The notes beneath the pieces were generated by a model that made no database searches, was not told the origin of the DNA, and saw only the letters and a program-made list of their open reading frames with translations. Of a stretch of 21,736 nt of DNA, positions 15,443-21,736 are shown piece by piece. Numbering within the stretch: position 1 is the first letter of the stretch; each line of letters begins with the position of its first letter. The translations under genes were made by a program, and so were the position numbers. The DNA comes from Chloroflexi bacterium UBA4733. Its GTDB lineage: Bacteria; Chloroflexota; UBA4733. The DNA is taken from contig DHIZ01000228.1 in NCBI GenBank assembly GCA_002404055.1, positions 482-22,217 on the forward strand, written 5' to 3'.

Positions 15443-16909
15443 GTGCGCATCCTCTACATCGATATCGACTCGTTGCGACCCGACCACCTCGGCTGTTACG
15501 GCTACCATCGCCAGACCAGCCCCAACATCGACCGGCTCGCCCAACGTGGCGTCCGCCTGGATAATTGCTATGCCACCGACGTTCCCTGTCTTCCCAGCCG
15601 CACCGCGCTGTTCTCCGGCCGTTTCGGCATCCACACCGGCGTCATCAACCACGGCGGTGTCGCCGCCGACCCCTTCATCGAAGGTACCGGACGGCAGTTC
15701 AAGTCGAATCTGGCGCGCACCAGTTGGATGGCCTGTCTGCGCCAGGCCGGCCTGCGCACGGTGACGGTGAGCCCCTTTGGCGAACGGCACGCCGCCTGGC
15801 ACTGGTACGCCAACTTCAACGAGATCTACAACACCGGCAAGAGCGGCGGCGAACGCGCCGACGAGGTGGCGCCCGTGGCCCTGGACTGGCTGACGCGCAA
15901 CGCCGGCCAGGACAACTGGTTCCTCCACGTCAACCTCTGGGACCCGCACACACCCTACCGCACGCCCGAAGCCTATGGTGAGCCCTTTGCCACCGAGCCG
16001 CTGCCGGCCTGGCTGACCGAGGAGGTGCGCCAGCAGCACTGGGCTGGCGTCGGCCCGCACTCCGCCCGCGAGATCCCCGGCTACGACTCCCGGACCAACC
16101 CCCGCCTGCCGCGCCAGCCCGGCGAAGCCGCCTCTATGGCCGACGTGCGCCGCATGTTCGATGGCTACGACACCGGTGTGCGCTACGCCGATGAGCATGT
16201 GGGACGCCTCCTCAACGCGCTGGCCGACCAGGGTGTGCTGGACGACACCGCCATCTTCGTCTCCTCCGATCACGGCGAGTGCCTGGGTGAGTTGAACATC
16301 TATGGCGACCACCAGACCTCTGATGAGTACACGACGCACGTGCCGGGCATCCTCTGCTGGCCGGGCGTCACCGAGCAGCAGGCGGGGCGCGTCGATCCGG
16401 GCCTCCACTACGCCCCGGATGTCGCCGCCACGCTGGTCGAACTGGCGGGCGGCAAAGTGCCCGCCATCTGGGACGGCGCCAGCTTCGCCCCGAGCTTCCG
16501 TGCGGGTCAGGCAGGTGGACGCGACTACCTGGTCGTCTCCCAGGGGGCCTGGGCCTGCCAGCGTTCGGTCCGCTTCGATCACTACCTGTTCATGCGCTCC
16601 TACCACGACGGCTATCACGGCTTCCCGGAGCACCTGCTGTTCGATCTGACGCAGGACCCACACGAACAACACAACCTGGCTCCCCAGCGTCCTGATCTGG
16701 TGGGCACGGCATTGACAATGCTGGACGACTGGTACGGTCAAATGATGACCACAGCCACGCATGCGCAAGACCCGATGTGGACGGTTATTCAGGAGGGCGG
16801 CCCGCTGCACACCCGAGGTCACCTACCGGGCTACGTCGAACGCCTGCGCGCCACCGGCCGCAGTGAGTGGGCCGACCTGCTGGCCGCGGCGCACCCGAAG
16901 GAGCTGTAA
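15443..16909 (+). CDS. Sulfatase (type I, formylglycine-dependent)
   Basis: 488-residue sulfatase. C49 in CLPSR is the formylglycine precursor (C-x-P-S-R signature). [20 protein letters not shown] is the usual first strand with metal-binding aspartates, and SSDHGE (D276, H277) completes the metal site. [18 protein letters not shown] near the C-terminus is the common sulfatase tail motif. No signal peptide, so probably cytoplasmic. The start is GTG at 15443, with AAAGGA about 12 nt upstream, 27 bp after the ROK stop. It is clearly different from the sulfatase on the minus arm, not a recent duplicate, so the locus may handle two ester positions or two substrates. It is followed at 22 bp by the permease gene. 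Confidence 0.92.
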   Translation: MRILYIDIDSLRPDHLGCYGYHRQTSPNIDRLAQRGVRLDNCYATDVPCLPSRTALFSGRFGIHTGVINHGGVAADPFIEGTGRQFKSNLARTSWMACLRQAGLRTVTVSPFGERHAAWHWYANFNEIYNTGKSGGERADEVAPVALDWLTRNAGQDNWFLHVNLWDPHTPYRTPEAYGEPFATEPLPAWLTEEVRQQHWAGVGPHSAREIPGYDSRTNPRLPRQPGEAASMADVRRMFDGYDTGVRYADEHVGRLLNALADQGVLDDTAIFVSSDHGECLGELNIYGDHQTSDEYTTHVPGILCWPGVTEQQAGRVDPGLHYAPDVAATLVELAGGKVPAIWDGASFAPSFRAGQAGGRDYLVVSQGAWACQRSVRFDHYLFMRSYHDGYHGFPEHLLFDLTQDPHEQHNLAPQRPDLVGTALTMLDDWYGQMMTTATHAQDPMWTVIQEGGPLHTRGHLPGYVERLRATGRSEWADLLAAAHPKEL

Positions 16910-16930
16910 GGTGCAGGGGGGTGCGTTCCC

Positions 16931-17925
16931 ATGTCCATAGGCGCAGCAAAGCGCTGGAGCCGGGTAGCGGGTACGGGCCGAGCTGGGGAGGGCGGCACGC
17001 TCGGCCAACGACTTTGGAAGGCGCGCTGGTGCTACCTCTTCGCGGCGCCCAGCTTGCTCCTGGCTACTGCCTTCAGTTTCTATCCGACGGTTGCCTCCTG
17101 GTACTTCTCCCTGCTCGACTGGTCTGGGCTCACCTCCTCCTTTACCTTCATCGGTCTGGCCAACTACCAGGAAGTCATCCACGACAGCTACTTCTGGCAG
17201 GCCTTCCTGCGCTCCTTCCTCTTTATGTTTGCCGCCGTGCCCATCAAGTTCGTGCTGACCTTGATTGTCGCCATCATCCTCAACGACAAGCTATTGCGCC
17301 TGTCGCCGCTCTTCCGCACGCTCTTCTTTCTGCCCGTGGTCACCACCGCCGCTATCGACGGCATCGTGATGACGTTCCTGTTCAGCCCGGTCAATGGTCC
17401 GATCAACCGCGCCTTGATTGATGTGCATATCCTGCCCAAGCGTTGGACTTCCTGGGAAATCCGCACTCCGCCCTCTGGACGATCGTGGCGGTCTTCATCT
17501 GGAAGTCCTTCGGTATCGAGATGATGTACTGGCTGGCGGCGCTGCAGATCGTGCCGTCCGACCTCTATGAGGCTGCCAGAATGGACGGTGCAGGACGCTG
17601 GGCCTTGCATCGCTACCTCACCGTGCCTATCATCCTGCCGTTTGCCGCCATTATCTTGATTCTGTCTGTGGCCGGTGCGCTGCACGTCTTTGCCCTGGTG
17701 CAGACGATGACCGGTGGAGGACCCTTCTTCTCCAGCGAGGTGATGGAGGTCTACATCTATCGCACCGCCTTCGGTGGTACGGAAGGGGTGCCACGTCTGG
17801 GCTACGCCTCGGCGGCGGCGGTATGGTTTGGTGTCTGCGTTTTAGGTGTAGGCTTAATCCAGGGACTGATCGCCCGCAAAGCCAACGAGTCCCGCCAGAG
17901 CTTGAATACCGGGAGTGCGCAGTGA
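16931..17925 (+). pseudogene. ABC sugar permease (MalF type) with single-base frameshift
   Basis: First permease of a carbohydrate ABC importer. From the ATG at 16931 (AGGGGGG about 10 nt upstream) it has a cytoplasmic N-tail, WCYLFAAPSLLLATAFSFYP as helix 1, and two to three more helices up to LIDVHILPKR. Near 17441-17443 one base is missing: the other frame then reads LDFLGNPHSALWTIVAVFIW and on through the EAA loop (EAARMDGAG) and final helices to TGA at 17925. Without correction the frame stops at 17524. Both halves are otherwise undamaged, which favours a recent mutation or an assembly error. If real, the importer would be dead unless rescued. Its end overlaps the next start as GTGA. Confidence 0.85.
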
Positions 17926-18836
17926 ACAGCAGCCGACGGGCTGATCTTGCCCCAGCGCTCGCTATTCCAGGGGGACGGTTGGAGTACACGCGCACCCAGC
18001 ACAAGCTACTCACCGGGACCAACGTGCGTCTGGTCCTGACCACGATCATCCTGATTCCCATTTGCTTTATCTGGGTCTATCCGTTCCTGTGGATGGTCTC
18101 GGCGGCGCTGAAATCAACCACTGAGATCTTCTCCGGCCTCAGTTTGATCCCCCACCACCTGCATTGGGAGAACTTCGCTCGCGCCTGGACGCAGGCGCGC
18201 ATCGGGCAATACTTCTTCAACACTGTCGTGATCACCGTCTCGTCGATCGCCATCGTCGTGACGAGCTCAAGCATGATCGGCTACGTGCTGGGCCGCTACG
18301 CATTCCCCGGCAAGAAGATCATCATCGGCCTGTTCATTGCCCACGTCTTCCTGCCTGAGGGCTACACGATCATCCCCGTGTTCGCTCTCATCAACAAGCT
18401 GGGGATGGGTAACTCCTTGCTGGGTATCATCCTGGGGGAGAGCGGTAGCGCCCATATCGTGCAGATCCTGCTCTTCACCGGCTTCTTCAGTCAGTTGCCC
18501 AAAGAACTGGAGGAGGCGGCGATCATGGACGGCGCCGGCTTCTTCCGCATCTTCGCCCGAGTGATGCTGCCCCTGACGAAGCCCGTGCTGGCCACGGCCG
18601 TCATCCTTCAGTTTATGCAAAGCTGGAACGACTTCTTCCTGCCGCTGGTGCTCACGCTGTCGCGGCCTGATTTGCGCACGCTGGCGGTCGGCATGTTCGC
18701 CTTCCAGGGCGAGTACTTCACCGACTGGAGCGGCATGGCTGCCGCGGCGACGATCAGCCTGTTGCCGATCATCATCATCTTCCTGTTCCTTCAGCGCTAC
18801 TTCGTGGAAGGCGTCACCGGCGCCATCAAGCAATAG
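17922..18836 (+). CDS. ABC sugar permease (MalG type)
   Basis: 304-residue inner-membrane permease with about six helices, starting with LVLTTIILIPICFIWVYPFL. The EAA loop (EEAAIMDGAGFF) that contacts the ATPase is intact, as is the FMQSWNDFFLPL segment typical of MalG-like proteins. The start is set at GTG 17922, overlapping the preceding TGA by 4 nt (GTGA) with GGGAG upstream. The open frame reaches back to 17823, but only inside the other permease. Translation is probably coupled to the preceding gene, so the frameshift there could lower its expression. No ATPase gene is in the operon; a shared MsmK/UgpC-type ATPase elsewhere is expected from what is known of this family. Confidence 0.92.
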   Translation: MNSSRRADLAPALAIPGGRLEYTRTQHKLLTGTNVRLVLTTIILIPICFIWVYPFLWMVSAALKSTTEIFSGLSLIPHHLHWENFARAWTQARIGQYFFNTVVITVSSIAIVVTSSSMIGYVLGRYAFPGKKIIIGLFIAHVFLPEGYTIIPVFALINKLGMGNSLLGIILGESGSAHIVQILLFTGFFSQLPKELEEAAIMDGAGFFRIFARVMLPLTKPVLATAVILQFMQSWNDFFLPLVLTLSRPDLRTLAVGMFAFQGEYFTDWSGMAAAATISLLPIIIIFLFLQRYFVEGVTGAIKQ

Positions 18837-18848
18837 GAGAGAAAAGTC

Positions 18849-20603
18849 ATGACCAGACTCCGTCCAACGAACCACTCGTTAGGGCTACTGCCGCGCCGCA
18901 ATGTGCTGGGCATCCTGCTGGCTGGCGGCGCTACCGCCCTGCTGGCCGCCTGCGGCGCCAACGGCACGGCAGCCACGAGCGTCAGCGTGACGATAGAGTC
19001 CACGGGGACCGCCACCAATGCGGCTCCTCCGGTGGTTGCTACCACTAAAGCCGCCGTCACGGGCAGTGCGGCGGCAACCAACTCCACCCAGGCAGCGGCA
19101 ACCAGCGCTGCTCAAGTGGCGGCAACCAGCGCCAAGGCAGCGAGTTCAGCCAGGGCCGGGGCAACCGCCGTGCCGGCAGTGACGGCCAAAGACATCAAGA
19201 TTGTCGACACCGGCGCCAAACTGCCCACCGACCAGGTGACGTTCCACTGGCTGGAGAGCGGACCGGGTCCCAAGGGTACCTTCCTGGCCCAGTTCTTCGA
19301 CGCCTATCAGGCGGCGCATAGCAACGTCAAGATCGACTTTCAGGAACTACCCTGGGCCAATATCAGTCAGGTGGTGCCGCTCGGCATCCAAAACGGCAAT
19401 GCCCCGGACATCTTCCAATTGCCACCGGCGGTGTCCGGCGCGCAGGCTGTCTCGCAAAGTTGGGTTACGCCGCTGGATGACCTGATCCCGAACATCGCGG
19501 AGTGGAAGAAGGGCTTTCCTTCCGGCGCCTTCATCGACGGCATCACCATGTACAACGGCAAGACCTACAGCCTGCCGTTGAGCTCCAACAAGCGCTACGA
19601 CACGCTGACGTTGTACAACCTCGACGCGATGCAGCAGGCCGGCTATGACCCGGCCGCGAAGCCCTTCACCTGGGACGAGTTCCGCGCCGCCGCCAAGAAG
19701 CTGACGGCCCAGGGGAAAGGCCAGTATTACGGGCTGATGCTGGAGGGGAAGGACACTACACGCTTCACCGCCTGGGTGAACGGTCTCGCCCAGATGGCCG
19801 GCGCCGCTGGTGGCCAGATGAACTGGAAGACTGGCCAGTACAACTACACCAGCGACCAGTGGCTGGCCGCCGTTGACCTGTTGCTTGCCATCAAGGCTGA
19901 CGGCAGCATCTACCCCGGCGCACTGTCGCTGAACGCCCAGCAGGCGCGAGCCCTGATCCCGGCCGGCAAGGGAGCAATGATCCTGCAAGGCCCCTGGAAC
20001 ATACCGCAGTGGAAACAGAATAGCCCCGACTTCAAGTTCGGCGTCGCCAGCCAGCCGCTGCCGAACAGCGGCACTCCCATGCCGCTCAACTACGGGCCGG
20101 GCGGTAGCAACCTCTACTGGCTATTCAGCAAGAGCAAGCTGGGGGCTGTGGCCGGCGACATCTTCCACCAGTTGGGAACGCTGCCCATTCAGACCTTGTT
20201 CGCCACGGAGGACGGCATCAGCGATCCGGCGATCTTCCCGCAGGCCCTTGCCCAGGCCAAACTGGATGCCGAGCAGCACAAGGCGGCAGCCTTATTCGAC
20301 CAGCAGTTGCGCCTGGCGCCCAGCCCGGAAGTCCGCAACCCGGCAGTCTCGACAGCTCTGCAGGAGATGCATCATCTGACCCCCGACATCGGTGAGATCA
20401 TCCAGGGCATTTACACTGGCCAACTCACGAACGCCAAGCAAGCCCTGCAGGACCTCGTCGACCGCTCCAACAAGGAGTTGGATCGCGCCATCAAGGCAGC
20501 GCAAGCCAAAGGCGCCAAGGTAACGCGCAACGACTGGGTCTTCCCCAACTGGGATCCCACACAGGACTACACGCCGGCCGACTACAATACGTTGCCGGGG
20601 TGA
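18849..20603 (+). CDS. Family 1 extracellular solute-binding lipoprotein (cognate to the permeases)
   Basis: 584-residue lipoprotein, long for the family. The signal PRRNVLGILLAGG carries an Arg pair and ends in LLAAC (Cys35). About 80 residues of Ala/Thr/Ser/Val-rich tether follow, including an 8-residue repeat, then VTFHWLESGPGP, APDIFQLPP, LPLSSNKRYDTLTLYNLDAM, FTWDEFRAAAKKL and GKGAMILQGPWNIPQW, standard for sugar-binding family 1 proteins. The ATG at 18849 has AGGAGA about 9 nt upstream and lies 12 bp after the permease stop, so it shares the transcript. It is not a close copy of the two binding proteins on the minus arm. It ends in a hairpin shared with the convergent Uma2 gene. Confidence 0.93.
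   Translation: MTRLRPTNHSLGLLPRRNVLGILLAGGATALLAACGANGTAATSVSVTIESTGTATNAAPPVVATTKAAVTGSAAATNSTQAAATSAAQVAATSAKAASSARAGATAVPAVTAKDIKIVDTGAKLPTDQVTFHWLESGPGPKGTFLAQFFDAYQAAHSNVKIDFQELPWANISQVVPLGIQNGNAPDIFQLPPAVSGAQAVSQSWVTPLDDLIPNIAEWKKGFPSGAFIDGITMYNGKTYSLPLSSNKRYDTLTLYNLDAMQQAGYDPAAKPFTWDEFRAAAKKLTAQGKGQYYGLMLEGKDTTRFTAWVNGLAQMAGAAGGQMNWKTGQYNYTSDQWLAAVDLLLAIKADGSIYPGALSLNAQQARALIPAGKGAMILQGPWNIPQWKQNSPDFKFGVASQPLPNSGTPMPLNYGPGGSNLYWLFSKSKLGAVAGDIFHQLGTLPIQTLFATEDGISDPAIFPQALAQAKLDAEQHKAAALFDQQLRLAPSPEVRNPAVSTALQEMHHLTPDIGEIIQGIYTGQLTNAKQALQDLVDRSNKELDRAIKAAQAKGAKVTRNDWVFPNWDPTQDYTPADYNTLPG
19071..19142 (+). repeat. Three tandem 24 bp repeats coding an 8-residue AATxSxxx tether unit
   Basis: GCGGCAACCA recurs at 19071, 19095 and 19119, exactly 24 nt apart and in frame, coding AATNSTQA, AATSAAQV and AATSAKAA (residues 75-98 of the binding protein). 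It lies in the tether between lipid anchor and ligand-binding domain. Copy number could vary between strains by slippage. Confidence 0.65.
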
Positions 20604-20646
20604 CGAGGCGGTGGCCGACGAGCCGCCGGAAACCCGTGCCTCGTCA
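20601..20646. terminator. Bidirectional terminator-like inverted repeat between convergent genes
   Basis: TGACGAGGC (20601-20609) and GCCTCGTCA (20638-20646) are perfect 9 bp inverted arms. They contain the stop codons of the binding-protein gene and of the Uma2 gene respectively. A shorter competing stem GGCGG/CCGCC lies inside (20607-20627). There is no T-run on either strand, so termination by this element alone is uncertain. Confidence 0.4.
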
Positions 20647-21264
20647 GCCCAGCGGGTCGGCGAAGACCTCAGCGACGGGATAGGAGAAGCCGGGTACGAC
20701 GTCTTCCCCGTCGAGCGGGTCGCCGACATCCAGCACGGCGGCTGGGCCCACACTCCGTCCGGCGCGCCAAACGTCAATCTGTTGTCGACCGGGCCATACC
20801 ACCCACACCAGGTTCGTGCCACCATTGAGGTACGTTCGAGCCTTGGCTGCCATGGCGTCGGACTGCTGATCCGGTGAGGCCACTTCCACGGCAAGGTCGG
20901 GGGCAAAAGGGATCGGCTTCTTGCGATCCGCTATAAGTGCCCGGCGGGCAGCACGGTAAAATCCCACGTCGGGTATCAGCCCCGTTTCGGCTCCTGGGAA
21001 CTTGTAGACGCCATCGGACGGCGTGACGATGCCCAGTCGGTGCGCATACACAAACGAGCCGAGGGCGATGACGAGGAGCCCGCCTATCGTCGATGCCTCA
21101 TCTCCACTCCCCGCCATCCGGACGAGAGTCCCTTCGATTACCTCGTACCGGTACCCATCATCCGGCAAACGCAGCAGCATATCGACGGTCACAGGCCCGT
21201 AGCCAGGAGCGATTTCCGCCCAGGGCGCCAGCGGTACGAGTGCTACTTTCAGCAGAGTGCTCAT
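20644..21264 (-). CDS. Uma2 family endonuclease
   Basis: 206-residue Uma2 protein, the fourth in the window and a different subgroup from the first three. VTVDMLLRLPDDGYRYEVIEG is the family opening (residues 25-45). Putative nuclease residues are D99 (IPDVGFY), D123 and E127 (APDLAVEVASP) and K141 (AKARTYL), followed by LVWVVWPG. The ATG at 21264 has no strong ribosome site. A TATCAT about 45 bp upstream could be a -10 element, but I see no good -35. It is monocistronic, converging on the ABC operon, and is probably unrelated to sugar uptake. Confidence 0.9.
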   Translation of the reverse strand: MSTLLKVALVPLAPWAEIAPGYGPVTVDMLLRLPDDGYRYEVIEGTLVRMAGSGDEASTIGGLLVIALGSFVYAHRLGIVTPSDGVYKFPGAETGLIPDVGFYRAARRALIADRKKPIPFAPDLAVEVASPDQQSDAMAAKARTYLNGGTNLVWVVWPGRQQIDVWRAGRSVGPAAVLDVGDPLDGEDVVPGFSYPVAEVFADPLG

Positions 21265-21433
21265 TGCTCAATTGTTCTCTTTTCACTCCAGCCCTGCAAT
21301 CCCATTCTCATGATACACGCTAGAATCGCAGCAGTTTGGGGACTTCCGACCCTACGGAACGTGTCCAGCAAGGCAACGTTGTCAAGGACGGACTACAGAG
21401 GAAAATGGCGGATAGGTGGCTACCAGCACGCCG

Positions 21434-21736
21434 TTATCCCCGTGGTTCCGCACGTGGACTTGGCAAGCAACCTCCCAGGCAACCCCTCCGGCGGAGTTGG
21501 ACGCGGGAGAGCCGAGCGGCGCTGAGCACGCTCAGCAGCAGGAGCGCCGCCAGGCCGAGCCCGGTGGCGCCGCCCGCCCCCACACCGCCAGCGCCGGTCG
21601 CTGGGAGTTGAGGCGTGACCGTCGGCTCGCCCAACTGCACCACCCGGTACGCCCAGATGGTAGTATCTCGCGGCCCCGGAGTGTCTGTTGCGCCCGTGAA
21701 GTACACGTCGTTCCCCACCTGGAGGGATCCCACCTG
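21434..21736 (-). CDS. LPxTG-type cell-surface protein, C-terminal fragment (5' beyond window)
   Basis: The frame is open to the right edge, so only the last ~100 residues are seen. VGNDVYFTGATDTPGPRD and IWAYRVV look like a beta-rich extracellular domain end. Then come a proline-containing linker, LPATG, a Gly-rich spacer, a hydrophobic segment LGLAALLLLSVLSA and a basic RxxRxxLRRR tail. This is the sortase-signal layout. The tail runs about 20 residues longer than usual (CLGGCLPSPRAEPRG), which could reflect a lost stop. In Chloroflexota-like genomes such LPxTG-like tails occur, but whether a sortase processes them is not shown here. The parent protein cannot be identified from this fragment. 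Confidence 0.65.
   Translation of the reverse strand, partial: QVGSLQVGNDVYFTGATDTPGPRDTTIWAYRVVQLGEPTVTPQLPATGAGGVGAGGATGLGLAALLLLSVLSAARLSRVQLRRRGCLGGCLPSPRAEPRG

Noticed and set aside
15386..16822. 478-codon open frame antisense to the second sulfatase
   Set aside because: Shadow of a confidently identified sulfatase; Gly/Val/His-rich composition typical of antisense GC-rich frames.
1..21736. CRISPR array, tRNA, rRNA, transposase or prophage genes
   Set aside because: No regularly spaced direct repeats, no cloverleaf or rRNA segment I could recognise, and no transposase or integrase motifs in any frame.

Overview
The window is GC-rich and reads as a bacterial chromosome, most likely Chloroflexota (Thermomicrobia-like). 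The pointers are several Uma2-type nuclease genes, Tat-type lipoprotein solute-binding proteins, a possible B-box-like CxxH/CxxC finger, a MauE-type membrane protein fragment and a ROK-sulfatase-ABC sugar locus. The phylum is inferred from gene content; no rRNA or other marker gene is present.

Layout. (1) Positions 1-2260 hold three Uma2 genes and the scar of an S9 prolyl-oligopeptidase-family gene that has suffered two internal deletions. (2) Positions 2454-6682 (minus strand) hold a tightly packed six-gene cluster, read from 6682 downward: a truncated MauE-like membrane protein, a divergent solute-binding-like lipoprotein, a tiny secreted peptide with 12 cysteines, a second lipoprotein of the same family broken by one TAG, a frameshifted CxxH/CxxC-plus-beta-domain gene, and a 68-residue unknown. 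A regulator with a winged-helix domain and a degenerate receiver (6797-7480) lies just upstream, with a cluster of TGACA half-sites between them. This is the most novel part of the window. (3) Positions 7759-9261 encode a class I methyltransferase with a large unassigned N-terminal region. (4) Positions 9328-20603 form a carbohydrate/sulfate-ester locus arranged around a divergent control region at 13761-14167. The minus arm has a sulfatase and two solute-binding lipoproteins. The plus arm has a ROK regulator, a second sulfatase, two ABC permeases and a third solute-binding lipoprotein. (5) Positions 20644-21736 hold a fourth Uma2 gene and the C-terminal end of an LPxTG-type surface protein cut by the window edge.

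How the genes fit together. The large locus looks like uptake of a sulfated sugar: surface binding proteins, a two-permease importer using an ATPase encoded elsewhere, cytoplasmic sulfatases, and ROK control. The Cys-rich cluster suggests export and oxidative folding of a disulfide-rich peptide alongside binding-protein-like lipoproteins, but its function is unknown.

An unusual number of genes carry lesions: two in-frame stops, two single-base frameshifts, one frame-shifting junction, one 3' truncation and one double internal deletion. Either this genome is shedding genes or the assembly carries point and indel errors. The sequence alone cannot separate these, although the two large deletions in the S9 gene are hard to explain as sequencing error.
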